Positions 1-8,609 of a stretch of DNA of 64,000 bases are shown piece by piece. Positions within the stretch are counted from its first letter, which is position 1. Each line of letters starts with the position of its first letter. The translations under genes were made by a program, and so were the position numbers. The notes beneath the pieces were generated by a model. It did not search any database and was not told the DNA's origin. It saw only the letters and a list, made by a program, of their open reading frames with translations. This stretch comes from JBCDGZ01 sp038750655 (GTDB lineage: Bacteria; Bacteroidota; Bacteroidia; Chitinophagales; Saprospiraceae), in NCBI GenBank assembly GCA_038750655.1, contig JBCDGZ010000001.1, forward strand, positions 1 to 64,000, in the 5' to 3' direction.

Positions 1-1014
1 CTGCTTGGGAGTTGGTACCTACTAGTGCTGGCCATGATTCCTGGTGCCTGTTACAACTACAAGAAATTTTCTGGCATTTTACCCACCTATAATGCCAAGA
101 CCACGCTGTTGATCAAGACCCAAGAAGTAGCCAAGGAAAACCTGGTCACTACTCAGATATTCTCGGAAGTGGCCAATTCCCGTCAGGTTATTGAAAATGC
201 ATTGCTGCGCAGCGTAACCATCTACGAAGTCGAAGATCTGCTGATTAACCATTATATTCAGACTTACCAGTCCACTTATCCTAAAACCTTTAATACCTAT
301 ATCCCGCTGGGGTATCGTTTTGATAAAACCCAGCCCGAAGATTTTTCTCGGGAAGAACTGCAATATTTTGATTTTATCCTGGATAAAGTAACCATGCCGC
401 TCAGAGATTTTTCGGACGGTTTCGTTACCATTTCTAATAAAGATAAACTGGGCTTTATCAATCTCAATATTTCCACTCCTTCGCAAGAGCTGTCGTTGGC
501 CTTTATGGAAATTCTTTTTACTACCCTTAAAGACCTTTACAACAAAAGCATCATTCACGCCGATCGCATTGCGCTGGATGGACTTCGGGTTAAAAGAGAT
601 TCTGTCAAGCGGCTTTTTGATAAGAGCTTTACTACCTTGTTGTCCCGTAGGGATTATTTTGAAAAAAAGCTCAAAGCCAGAGATACCACTGTAGACCTCT
701 CTCGTTTGGCCAAGCGGATTCAAAAGCGCGAGATGAATACTGAGTTGTTGAAAAATGAATACCTAGGCTACACCAAGCGGGTTAAGGACGCCGAGGTCGA
801 TCTCAGTAACAAGATTCCCCTCATCTATATCACTGAGCAATCCCGCTGGCCCCTCGAACCTTATCAACCTTCCGTCAAGTATGCCATGTTTAAAGGGGCT
901 TTTTATGGGGCTTTTTTGATGGTAATTTTGTTAGTGATGCGCCAAATTTATCGCGATATTCTTACGGAGAGCGAAGTGGAAAGCCTCCTAGAGCCTTCAG
1001 CATCAGAGCTTTAA
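1..1014 (+). CDS. Wzz/chain-length-determinant-like protein, 5' end outside window
   Basis: The reading frame is open from the first base of the window, so the true start lies upstream. The visible 337 residues begin inside a hydrophobic segment (about residues 1-16) and end with a second one (about residues 298-317, with VILLVM). Between them lies a hydrophilic region rich in charged helices, including a stretch near residues 200-265 likely to form a coiled coil. Two terminal membrane segments around a large periplasmic helical domain is the layout of Wzz/PCP polysaccharide co-polymerases, which set chain length. The following pseudaminate and polymerase genes support this role. A GTG at position 25 could act as a start but would cut into the first membrane helix, so it is not preferred. 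The family call rests on topology and context. Confidence 0.6.
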   Translation: MLGSWYLLVLAMIPGACYNYKKFSGILPTYNAKTTLLIKTQEVAKENLVTTQIFSEVANSRQVIENALLRSVTIYEVEDLLINHYIQTYQSTYPKTFNTYIPLGYRFDKTQPEDFSREELQYFDFILDKVTMPLRDFSDGFVTISNKDKLGFINLNISTPSQELSLAFMEILFTTLKDLYNKSIIHADRIALDGLRVKRDSVKRLFDKSFTTLLSRRDYFEKKLKARDTTVDLSRLAKRIQKREMNTELLKNEYLGYTKRVKDAEVDLSNKIPLIYITEQSRWPLEPYQPSVKYAMFKGAFYGAFLMVILLVMRQIYRDILTESEVESLLEPSASEL

Positions 1015-1182
1015 GGAGTTTTGATACATGTGAAATAATTATAATGTCTCCTTCCCTTTTGTCACATTTTTGCGTGCTTCAATTTCTTTTTTTCTTTCCT
1101 ATCCTGCATCTTACCGACGTCTTCTAATCCAATCCGCCTTTCCTATTTCCTGTAATTCCTAACATCAAACATATTAAACGCA

Positions 1183-2232
1183 ATGCTAAATTTAAATGGC
1201 AAATCTGTATTAGTGACAGGTGGAACAGGCTCCTTTGGGAAAAAATTTATCAGCACTTTACTAGATCGCTTTCCAAAAGTGAAGCGGGTGGTCGTCTATT
1301 CCAGGGATGAACTGAAGCAATTTGAAATGGCCCAACAATTTTCTACAGAGCGTTACAAGGCGCTGCGCTATTTCATCGGAGATATTCGGGATGGCGATCG
1401 GTTCCGCCGGGCCTGTGAAGGCATCGACGTAATCGTTCACGCTGCAGCCCTCAAGCAAGTCCCCGCCGCCGAATACAACCCCATCGAATGTATCAAAACC
1501 AACATACTGGGTGCACAAAATGTCATCGAGGCAGCTATGGAAACTAATGTCGAATGCGTCGTCGCATTGTCGACCGATAAAGCCGCTGCACCCATCAATC
1601 TCTACGGAGCAACCAAGCTTTGTTCAGACAAACTTTTCGTCGCCGCCAACAATATGCGCGGTAGCCGTAAACTGCGCTATTCTGTGGTGCGCTACGGCAA
1701 TGTCATCGGCTCGCGTGGCTCTGTGATTCCATTTTTTCTCAACAAACGAAAGGAAGGATTTCTGCCCATTACCGATCCCAATATGACCCGCTTTACCATC
1801 TCTCTCGACGATGGCGTCCGGCTAGTCATGTTTGCCATCGAGCACGCAATCGGCGGCGAAATTTTCATCCCCAAAATCCCATCTTACAAACTCTCCGATG
1901 TGGCTAAAGCCATCGGTCCCGAATGTGAGCATCGCATCACTGGCATTCGCCCCGGCGAAAAAATGCACGAAGAAATGATCACCATCGCCGATGCCCCCAA
2001 CACTATCGAAATCGATAATTACTTCATCATCTGCCCTTCCAACCTGGGCTATCTGAGCCGCATCAAGGAGGACTACCTACGGCATTACAACGGCAAGAGC
2101 GTCCCCAATAATTTCACCTATAATTCAGGCGAAAACAAAGAATGGCTCAACGTCGAAGCCATCCGCGAAGAGATTCGACAACACGTCGATCCCAACTTTA
2201 TGGTGAACACACCGATGGTCGCTAACGCCTAG
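1183..2232 (+). CDS. pseB: UDP-N-acetylglucosamine 4,6-dehydratase (inverting), PseB
   Basis: First enzyme of CMP-pseudaminic acid synthesis. It converts UDP-GlcNAc to UDP-2-acetamido-2,6-dideoxy-beta-L-arabino-hex-4-ulose in the cytoplasm. The 349-residue protein has the NAD(P)-binding motif VTGGTGSFG at residues 11-19. The active-site block is STDKA (130-134), followed by YGATK (141-145). D132, K133 and Y141 coincide with the catalytic residues of the Helicobacter FlaA1/PseB family, and the length is normal. It opens the pse gene run, with pseC 53 bp downstream. The 168-bp gap in front is pyrimidine-rich and shows no Shine-Dalgarno sequence, as is usual in Bacteroidota. The start at 1183 places the Rossmann motif at the expected distance from the N-terminus. 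Confidence 0.95.
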   Translation: MLNLNGKSVLVTGGTGSFGKKFISTLLDRFPKVKRVVVYSRDELKQFEMAQQFSTERYKALRYFIGDIRDGDRFRRACEGIDVIVHAAALKQVPAAEYNPIECIKTNILGAQNVIEAAMETNVECVVALSTDKAAAPINLYGATKLCSDKLFVAANNMRGSRKLRYSVVRYGNVIGSRGSVIPFFLNKRKEGFLPITDPNMTRFTISLDDGVRLVMFAIEHAIGGEIFIPKIPSYKLSDVAKAIGPECEHRITGIRPGEKMHEEMITIADAPNTIEIDNYFIICPSNLGYLSRIKEDYLRHYNGKSVPNNFTYNSGENKEWLNVEAIREEIRQHVDPNFMVNTPMVANA

Positions 2233-2285
2233 CCAACCCTACTCTGGATAATCCCTTTTTACTCAAAAGACCCAAATTAATAAAC

Positions 2286-3443
2286 ATGACCATCCCTTAC
2301 GGAAAACAAGAGATTACGGCGGCAGATATTGCCGCTGTAACTGAAGCCCTGCAAGCGGACTTCCTGACTCAGGGACCGCGCATCAAGGCCTTCGAAGATA
2401 CTTTTGCCGAATATGTAGATGCCCAATATGCCGTCGCCGTTTCCAACGGCACGGCAGCTCTACACCTCTCGGTAATGGCGCTGGGCCTACAGCCCGGCCA
2501 AAAGGTGATCACTAGCCCGATTACCTTCGCTGCCTCGGCCAACTGTGTGCGCTACTGCGGTGGCGAAGTGGCCTTCGCCGACATCGACCCCAGTACCGCC
2601 CTGCTCGACATCAACGCTGTCCGCCAGCTCCTGGAAGCTGCCCCCCCCAAGACCTACAGCGGAATCATCACGGTCGACTTCGCCGGTTATCCCGTCGATC
2701 TTCAAGCCTTCCGCGAGCTGGCCGACGAGCATGGCCTTTGGCTGCTCCAAGACGCCTGCCATTCCCCCGGCGGCTACTTCACGGATCGCAGTGGAGCGCA
2801 GCAGCCCTGCGGCAATGGTCACTTTGCTGATCTGGCCATTTTCTCCTTTCATCCCGTCAAGCACATCGCCTGCGGAGAGGGAGGAATGATCACCACTAGC
2901 AATTCCGCGCTGTACGAACAGCTGATGATGCTGCGTACCCACGGCATCACTAAAGATCCGTCGCGGATGAAGCAGCAGCACGGAGGCTGGTATTATGAAA
3001 TGCAGCAGCTGGGCTATAATTATCGGCTGACGGATATTCAGTCGGCGCTGGGGCTGTCGCAGCTGGCTCGGGCTAAGGAGGGCCTGGAGCGCCGCCGCGC
3101 TATTGCTCGGAAGTACGATGCGGCTTTTGCTGATCGGCCTATTCGGGTGTTCGCACCAGCGGGGGGCGTAGGTCACGCCTACCACCTCTATGTGATTCAT
3201 GTCAACAATCGAAAAGAACTCTACGATGCATTGCGTAGCAGGGGGATTTTTGCCCAAGTGCATTACATCCCCCTGCATACCATGCCTTACTATCGCCAGC
3301 AGGGCTTCGAGCCGGGGATGTTCCCTCAGGCGGAAGCCTACTACGAGGGCTGCCTGAGCTTGCCCATGTACCCTAGCTTGAGCGATGAAGAACAGGATTT
3401 TGTCATTGAAAAAGTCTTGGACTACAGCCTATGCGTCGTTTAG
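2286..3443 (+). CDS. pseC: PLP-dependent 4-aminotransferase of pseudaminate synthesis, PseC
   Basis: DegT/DnrJ/EryC1-family aminotransferase of 385 residues, expected to aminate C4 of the PseB product using glutamate and PLP. Visible features are the N-terminal VSNGTAALHL (residues 52-61), which binds the cofactor phosphate, QDACHS (155-160) with the PLP-stacking region, and FHPVKHI with the Schiff-base lysine K192. The C-terminal part carries the usual HVHYIPLH-like segment (QVHYIPLH). Its end overlaps the start of pseF by 13 bp, indicating translational coupling. Identification as PseC rather than another sugar aminotransferase rests on its place between pseB and pseF and on the full set of pathway genes around it. 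Confidence 0.93.
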   Translation: MTIPYGKQEITAADIAAVTEALQADFLTQGPRIKAFEDTFAEYVDAQYAVAVSNGTAALHLSVMALGLQPGQKVITSPITFAASANCVRYCGGEVAFADIDPSTALLDINAVRQLLEAAPPKTYSGIITVDFAGYPVDLQAFRELADEHGLWLLQDACHSPGGYFTDRSGAQQPCGNGHFADLAIFSFHPVKHIACGEGGMITTSNSALYEQLMMLRTHGITKDPSRMKQQHGGWYYEMQQLGYNYRLTDIQSALGLSQLARAKEGLERRRAIARKYDAAFADRPIRVFAPAGGVGHAYHLYVIHVNNRKELYDALRSRGIFAQVHYIPLHTMPYYRQQGFEPGMFPQAEAYYEGCLSLPMYPSLSDEEQDFVIEKVLDYSLCVV

Positions 3444-4174
3444 CGATTATACCTGCGCGGGGAGGCAGCAAGCGCATCCCTCGCAAAAATATACGGCCCT
3501 TTCTGGGCAAGCCCATCATCGCCTATTCCATCGAGAAGGCCCTCGAATCGGGACTTTTTGATGAGGTGATGGTCTCTACTGATGACCCCGAGATTGCGGC
3601 GGTGGCCAAGCACTTTGGCGCCGAAGTACCCTTCCTGCGCTCTTCGGTGGCGGCGAATGATCATGCCACCACAGTCGATGTCTTGATAGAAGTGCTGGAG
3701 CAGTATGAGCAGTACGACTTACAGTTTGATGAAGTTTGTTGTTGGTATCCTACGGCCCCTTTTACAACGATTGAGCACTTGCGCTCGGCCTTTGAGCTGA
3801 TGGCGAAACACGATTTTGATTGCGTTTTTCCAGTGATGGCTTTTAGCTATCCGATACAGCGCGCTTTGCGTAGAAGAGAGGAGGCGGTTACTATGTTTCA
3901 GCCGAAATACCAGTTCAGTCGCTCTCAAGATTTGGAAACTGCCTATCACGATTGTGGGCTTTTTTACTGCTTTCAACAAAAGCGTTTTCAGCAGAGTCAT
4001 CAACTTTGGACGGCGCACACTGGTGCCATTATATTGTCTGAAATGGAAGCGCACGATATTGATACCGAAGAGGACTGGAAGGTGGCCGAATTCAAGTACC
4101 GACTCTTGCAAGAACAGTTCGCTGCTACTGCTGCAGCTTCTCAGGCTTCACCGATGAAAATGAGAACCCTATGA
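3431..4174 (+). CDS. pseF: Pseudaminic acid cytidylyltransferase, PseF
   Basis: Activates pseudaminic acid with CTP to CMP-pseudaminic acid, the donor used by transferases. The 247-residue protein starts with the nucleotide-binding signature IPARGGSKRIPRKN (residues 7-20) of the CMP-NeuAc synthetase/PseF family. It also has VSTDDPEIA near residue 49 and a DIDTEEDW segment near the C-terminus, both usual in this family. The start overlaps the end of pseC by 13 bp, and the stop overlaps the pseG start (ATGA-type overlap at 4171-4174), so the three are surely one transcription unit. A CMP-legionaminate or CMP-sialate synthetase would look similar. The pseB/C/G/I neighbours decide for pseudaminate. 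Confidence 0.92.
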   Translation: MRRLAIIPARGGSKRIPRKNIRPFLGKPIIAYSIEKALESGLFDEVMVSTDDPEIAAVAKHFGAEVPFLRSSVAANDHATTVDVLIEVLEQYEQYDLQFDEVCCWYPTAPFTTIEHLRSAFELMAKHDFDCVFPVMAFSYPIQRALRRREEAVTMFQPKYQFSRSQDLETAYHDCGLFYCFQQKRFQQSHQLWTAHTGAIILSEMEAHDIDTEEDWKVAEFKYRLLQEQFAATAAASQASPMKMRTL

Positions 4175-5181
4175 AACCAAAAATCATCTTTCGCGCCGAT
4201 GGCGATCGGAAAATGGGATTGGGACATTTGTTTCGAACGTTGGCGCTGGCTGAGATGCTAAAGGCACAATTTTACTGTTGCTTTATGACCCGCTGCGTCC
4301 TGCCTTCGGTGCACAAGCGCATACTGGAAGTCTGCGAAAGTTTAATCAAATTGCCCTCCACCAAAGACCATAGTCACGAGGCGCGTAGCTTGCTAGGGCC
4401 GCTGTTATCAGGAAATGAAGTGGTGGTGCTGGATGGGTATCATTTTGATAGAGAATATCAAACCATTGTCCGGAGTTTTGGCAGTCGGCTGGTTTATATC
4501 GATGACCTTCAGGAGGGCCATTATATCGCAGATGTGGTGATTAACCATGCGGGAGGACTGGTGAAGAAAGACTTTCGAGGGGAGGATTATGTACAGTTTT
4601 TTTTAGGCCCTAATTATGCTTTGCTGCGCAAGGAATTTTGTGCGGCAGCTCGGCATCGCTTGTCAACTGCCCAAGAGCATTATTATTTCATTTGCTTAGG
4701 AGGGGCCGACCCGCACAACGATACCCTTAGAGTACTACGGCGCTGTGAGGAGCAGGGCCACGCCCAGCGGTGTTTTGTCATCACCGGAGCGGCCTACGCC
4801 TACGGTGAAGAACTGGACCGCTACATCCGACAATCGAAAATGGACATCATCCGACTTTCGGATTTGGATGCTATCCGAATGGTCAAGGTAATGCAGCAAT
4901 GCGGTACAGCGGTTTGTCCACCTAGCAGTATTGCCTACGAATACCTTTGCGTAGGTGGCCTGCTTTATTTGCATCAGATTGCCGACAATCAGGATCGCCT
5001 GCGCCGCTTTATGCTCTGTGAGCACTTGGCTTTTTCCTTTGACCAATATCCTATCAAAGATGCAATGGCGAAGGCGAAAATAAAGCAGCAACAGCGAGCC
5101 GTTTTCCGTGGCGATTCTCCGAAAAACATTTTACAAATTTTTAATACTATTTGTGATGCTGTCAATATGCCTAATGGTTAG
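4171..5181 (+). CDS. pseG: UDP-sugar hydrolase of pseudaminate synthesis, PseG
   Basis: Glycosyltransferase-B fold hydrolase that releases UDP from UDP-2,4-diacetamido-2,4,6-trideoxy-beta-L-altropyranose. The N-terminus RADGDRKMGLGHLFR (residues 8-22) holds the glycine loop and the conserved histidine H19, equivalent to the catalytic His near residue 17 of Campylobacter PseG. CLGGADPHNDT near residue 175 and SIAYEYLCVG near residue 253 are the usual nucleotide-binding region. Length (336 residues) is normal. Many pse operons fuse or neighbour pseG with the N-acetyltransferase PseH. Here no PseH follows; the next gene is formyltransferase-like and starts inside or at the end of this gene. Confidence 0.9.
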   Translation: MKPKIIFRADGDRKMGLGHLFRTLALAEMLKAQFYCCFMTRCVLPSVHKRILEVCESLIKLPSTKDHSHEARSLLGPLLSGNEVVVLDGYHFDREYQTIVRSFGSRLVYIDDLQEGHYIADVVINHAGGLVKKDFRGEDYVQFFLGPNYALLRKEFCAAARHRLSTAQEHYYFICLGGADPHNDTLRVLRRCEEQGHAQRCFVITGAAYAYGEELDRYIRQSKMDIIRLSDLDAIRMVKVMQQCGTAVCPPSSIAYEYLCVGGLLYLHQIADNQDRLRRFMLCEHLAFSFDQYPIKDAMAKAKIKQQQRAVFRGDSPKNILQIFNTICDAVNMPNG

Positions 5182-6028
5182 TGGTCGTCTTGGACGGTCG
5201 GTATTGGAAAAGATAGGCGCTTCGAAATACCAGCTTGTAGCGGTGATGACGGACCGCAAGTCTACGCTGATTATTGACTATTGTGAGGAAAATGCTATCC
5301 CCCTTTTTGTTGGTAATCCACGCAAAGGCAGAGCGGCTACTTTTATTCAGGACCTCCGCTGTGATGTCCTCCTGTCGGTCAACTACCTCTTCATTATCGA
5401 AGAAGATTTGATCCGCCTACCTCGACAGTATGCTATCAATATTCACGGGTCATTATTGCCCCTGTACCGGGGACGCAGTCCTCACGTGTGGGCGATTATT
5501 AATGGAGAAAAAGAAACGGGCATTACGGCCCACCTCATCGAAGGAGGAGTCGATACCGGGCGCATCGTCAAGCAAATGCGGATACCCATCGGTTTTGAAG
5601 ATACAGGAGGTGCGATACTGGAAAAATTTAATGCCTTATACCCTTCCTTTATTTTTCTAGTGTTGGAAGATGTGGCCAATGGCTGTCTGCAATTAGCGAC
5701 ACAAGACCACAATAAGGCGGTTTTTTTTGGCAAAAGAACGCCCGAAGATGGACGCATTCAGTGGAGTTGGAGCCGTGAGCGCATCCGCAATTGGATACGT
5801 GCCCAAGCCGATCCTTATCCCGGTGCTTTCACCTTTTTTAAAGAAAAGAAAATTATCATTCACCAAGCCAACTACGACGATACAGGCTTCCATTACGACC
5901 AGCCCAACGGAACGATTCTACAGCTGGGAGAACAAGAGATGATCGTCAAAACCCCGAACGGGGCCCTCCGGCTCGAAGGACTACAAGTCGACGAGTGGCC
6001 CTTCGAAGTGGGGGCACAATTAAATTGA
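5156..6028 (+). CDS. Methionyl-tRNA-formyltransferase-like sugar N-formyltransferase
   Basis: Formyltransferase-fold protein of about 290 residues. It has the central IHGSLLPLYRG motif and downstream GVDTG, which supply the Asn, His and Asp of the catalytic triad of the FMT family. A C-terminal domain of about 90 residues follows. It probably uses N10-formyltetrahydrofolate to formylate an amino sugar rather than Met-tRNA, because it sits between pseG and pseI in a tight sugar operon. The start is uncertain. ATG 5156 and ATG 5174 both overlap the pseG end (26 and 8 bp), and an upstream ATG at 5108 would overlap by 74 bp. A start at 5174 would remove most of the first beta strand, so 5156 is preferred. 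The acceptor is unknown; an amino intermediate of the pseudaminate path is the simplest guess. Confidence 0.75.
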   Translation: MLSICLMVSGRLGRSVLEKIGASKYQLVAVMTDRKSTLIIDYCEENAIPLFVGNPRKGRAATFIQDLRCDVLLSVNYLFIIEEDLIRLPRQYAINIHGSLLPLYRGRSPHVWAIINGEKETGITAHLIEGGVDTGRIVKQMRIPIGFEDTGGAILEKFNALYPSFIFLVLEDVANGCLQLATQDHNKAVFFGKRTPEDGRIQWSWSRERIRNWIRAQADPYPGAFTFFKEKKIIIHQANYDDTGFHYDQPNGTILQLGEQEMIVKTPNGALRLEGLQVDEWPFEVGAQLN

Positions 6029-6045
6029 AGAACTCAAAATATTTA

Positions 6046-7098
6046 ATGATGACTATCCAACTAGGAACCCGAAGCATCGGCCGGGGCCACCGCCCTTTTA
6101 TCATCGCCGAAATGTCGGGCAACCACAACCAATCGCTCGAACGGGCCTTGGCCATCGTAGACGCCGCCGCCGATGCCGGCGCTGATGCCATCAAGCTGCA
6201 AACCTACACCGCAGATACCATGACCATCAATGCTCGCCACGGCCTCTTTAACATTGAAGACGCGGCTTCTCTCTGGAAAGGCCAAAGCCTCTACCAACTG
6301 TACCAAAAAGCCCATACCCCCTGGGATTGGCACCGCCCCATTTTCGAACGAGCGCGGGAGCGCGGCCTAATCGCCTTCAGCTCCCCCTTCGATGCTACTG
6401 CGGTTGATTTCCTCGAAGAACTCGATGTACCTCTTTACAAAATTGCTTCCTTCGAAAATACCGATCACCCGCTGCTCAAAAAAGTCGCGGCAACGGGCAA
6501 ACCCGTCATCATGTCAACTGGCCTGACGCAGCTTTCCGAACTCGACGAGTCGGTACGCCTGCTGCGCCAATACGGCTGTCGCCAGCTGGTGCTGCTCAAG
6601 TGTACCAGTACCTACCCGGCCTCTCCCGAGACTTCGAATATCCAGACTATTCCCCATCTGGCGCAACTCTTCGAAGATACCCTGGTCGGCCTGTCCGACC
6701 ATACCCTCGGGATCGGCGTACCGGTAGCAGCCACAGCCCTCGGCGCGAGCGTCATCGAAAAACATTTTACCTTGCGTCGCACCGACGGTGGCGTCGACAG
6801 CGCCTTCTCCCTCGAACCGGAGGAGCTAAAGCAGCTGGTTGAAGAAAGCACGCGCGCCTTTCAGGCTTTGGGTCGGGTGCAGTACGGCGTGCAGACGGCC
6901 GAGCGCAGCAATCAACGGTTCAAACGTTCGGTCTACGTCGTCCGCGATATTCGCTCCGGCGAGGCTTTCAGCGAGGCCAACCTGCGGGTGATTCGCCCCG
7001 GCGATGGCTTGGCCCCCAAGTATTTTGAGGGCCTGCTGGGTAAGCAAGCACATCAGGACATCAAGGCAGGAACGCCCCTCAGCTGGGAATTTTTATAG
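6046..7098 (+). CDS. pseI: Pseudaminic acid synthase, PseI
   Basis: Condenses 2,4-diacylamino-2,4,6-trideoxy-L-altrose with phosphoenolpyruvate to give pseudaminic acid. The 350-residue protein has the NeuB-type TIM barrel, with IIAEMSGNHNQS (about residues 19-30) at the start, KLQTYTADT near residue 50 and SDHTLG near residue 220. It ends with a SAF/antifreeze-like domain over the last 65 residues (SVYVVRDIRSGE onward). EMSGNHN is typical of pseudaminate synthases. I chose ATG 6046 rather than the GTG at 5995 because the longer start would add a 17-residue unconserved tail overlapping the preceding gene. The gap to the formyltransferase is 17 bp and to the flippase 8 bp. Confidence 0.93.
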   Translation: MMTIQLGTRSIGRGHRPFIIAEMSGNHNQSLERALAIVDAAADAGADAIKLQTYTADTMTINARHGLFNIEDAASLWKGQSLYQLYQKAHTPWDWHRPIFERARERGLIAFSSPFDATAVDFLEELDVPLYKIASFENTDHPLLKKVAATGKPVIMSTGLTQLSELDESVRLLRQYGCRQLVLLKCTSTYPASPETSNIQTIPHLAQLFEDTLVGLSDHTLGIGVPVAATALGASVIEKHFTLRRTDGGVDSAFSLEPEELKQLVEESTRAFQALGRVQYGVQTAERSNQRFKRSVYVVRDIRSGEAFSEANLRVIRPGDGLAPKYFEGLLGKQAHQDIKAGTPLSWEFL

Positions 7099-7106
7099 AC
7101 CACAAG

Positions 7107-8420
7107 ATGAGGGGAAAATCAACAGTGTTAAAATTGGTGCGTAGTGGCAGCAGTCGGATGTATGGTCGACTGTTGTTCTTCGCCCTGCTGTTTGGCGGAG
7201 TAAAGTTGTCCGGATTTTCTGCGGCGCTTTTGCTCTCTTCTATTGCAGGCCTGGCCGACTATGGGCGCTTCGAGTATGCGCTGGCCGTAGGCCTGCTGCT
7301 GGCCCTGCCGCTCAACATGGGCCTGCAAGGGGCCTATCCTTACTTCAACCTTCGAATGCGTCAGCGCGGCTATCGCTCGATCTTTTATTTTCATGCCCTA
7401 TTGATGGGTGGAGCCTTAGCCCTGTTGATTGGTTCGGATATGTTATTTTTCCATTGGCTCCCCCCGCAGTTGGCGACCGCAGGACTGCTGGGGGGCGTCA
7501 TCGCCTTACAAGTATTGGTGGCGGCCATCCTCAAGTCACACGAGAAAATCCTCCGGGCCGTACTGCTCGAAGGAGGCTTTTTCCTGCTGGTCAATGTCCT
7601 GGTCGCCGTACTGTTTTTTACCCAACGAGATTTTGAATTTTACCAACTTCAGTATTTGCTCTTAGGCTATTTGCTGAGTTTACTGGGAGTATACACGTAC
7701 CATTGGAACAAGAGTCGCGCAGATTTTTCCTGGATGAATTACATTATTGCATTGCGTTACGGCCGTCATTTAGTGTTGTCTTCTTTCCTATTGCTATTAT
7801 TGACCGGGAGTGCGCGCATCTTCGTCGAGTATTTTCTTGACATTCAAACCGTAGGGCATTACGCATTTTATCTGCGTTTTGCCATGATTAGCATAATGAT
7901 ACAGCAGGTCTTTTTGATCGCTTTTTTTCGGAAAATCTATCAATCAGAGCCCTCCCTGCTGGATCGCTATTATGCGCCTTTTTTAGCAGCCATCCTCTTG
8001 TTTAGCCTGGGCCTATGGTGGGGCGTCCCGCTATTTTTAAGCGACTACCTCCCACTGCTCGCCGCTTCTTCACAAGCGTACCGGCTGCTGTATTTTACAC
8101 TTTGCTTTCATTGCATTGGCTGGATATGTCTGGCCTTTAACGAAAATATTATTCACCGCGAAAACCTGTCCGCCCGTATGAACCGAGGCCTCCTGTTGCT
8201 GTTTGCAGCTATGCTAGTCATCCTGCTGCTGCTGCACTATAGTGGCTCTCTCACCGTAGAGCTGCTGGCCATCGTCAACCTGCTCACGCTATTCGGTGCT
8301 ACAGAGCTTCAGTTCTACCTGCTATACACTCATCGAGGCATCTGCCTGCGGCGAGCCCAACTGGTTCACCGCTTGATCCTTGTGGTGTTCGGGCTGGGGG
8401 TGGGCGCCTTTGGCGCTTAG
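7107..8420 (+). CDS. Wzx-like polysaccharide flippase
   Basis: A 437-residue, highly hydrophobic protein with about 12 predicted membrane helices, several with small charged loops. This layout and its position between the nonulosonate genes and a polymerase fit a Wzx/MOP-superfamily flippase that turns undecaprenyl-linked repeat units across the inner membrane. I see no diagnostic short motif, so the call is by topology and context. The stop codon (8418-8420) lies inside the repeat element at 8400-8587. The last nine residues (about GLGVGAFGA) are encoded by the first GCGCC-TTT-GGCGC hairpin, so the natural C-terminus may have been altered when the element arrived. Confidence 0.65.
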   Translation: MRGKSTVLKLVRSGSSRMYGRLLFFALLFGGVKLSGFSAALLLSSIAGLADYGRFEYALAVGLLLALPLNMGLQGAYPYFNLRMRQRGYRSIFYFHALLMGGALALLIGSDMLFFHWLPPQLATAGLLGGVIALQVLVAAILKSHEKILRAVLLEGGFFLLVNVLVAVLFFTQRDFEFYQLQYLLLGYLLSLLGVYTYHWNKSRADFSWMNYIIALRYGRHLVLSSFLLLLLTGSARIFVEYFLDIQTVGHYAFYLRFAMISIMIQQVFLIAFFRKIYQSEPSLLDRYYAPFLAAILLFSLGLWWGVPLFLSDYLPLLAASSQAYRLLYFTLCFHCIGWICLAFNENIIHRENLSARMNRGLLLLFAAMLVILLLLHYSGSLTVELLAIVNLLTLFGATELQFYLLYTHRGICLRRAQLVHRLILVVFGLGVGAFGA

Positions 8421-8587
8421 GTGGGCGCCTTTGGCGCTCTGGTGGACGGTCGACGGTCGACGGTCGACGGCGATCGTGAGAGACGTAGTAGTACGTAGGC
8501 TCCGCACTTTACTGCGCCCGGCCGTCCACCGTCCACCGTTCAATGCCGCAGGCATCAACCGTCCACCGTTCAATGCCGCAGGCATCA
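8400..8587. repeat. Hairpin/heptamer repeat element, copy A
   Basis: Left side: two direct copies, 21 bp apart, of an 18-bp segment containing GCGCC-TTT-GGCGC hairpins (8404-8416 and 8425-8437). Then come four heptamers (GGTGGAC once and GGTCGAC three times, 8441-8468). Right side: inverted heptamers GTCCACC ending in a perfect 30-bp tandem duplication (8528-8557 and 8558-8587). Each unit of that duplication carries an ATGCC-GCA-GGCAT hairpin. The middle (8470-8518) shares CTGCG-C-CGGCCGTC with copy B. It lies between the flippase and the next transferase gene and supplies the flippase stop codon. Confidence 0.85.
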
Positions 8588-8609
8588 ACCGTCTTTCAAA
8601 AACTAAAAT

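Noticed and set aside
2487..3278. Long antisense frame (263 codons) opposite pseC
   Set aside because: It is a shadow of a GC-rich, well-identified gene; its translation shows no family features.
5156..6028. Housekeeping methionyl-tRNA formyltransferase (fmt)
   Set aside because: The gene is inside a sugar operon and not near def; a sugar N-formyltransferase fits better, though this is not proven.
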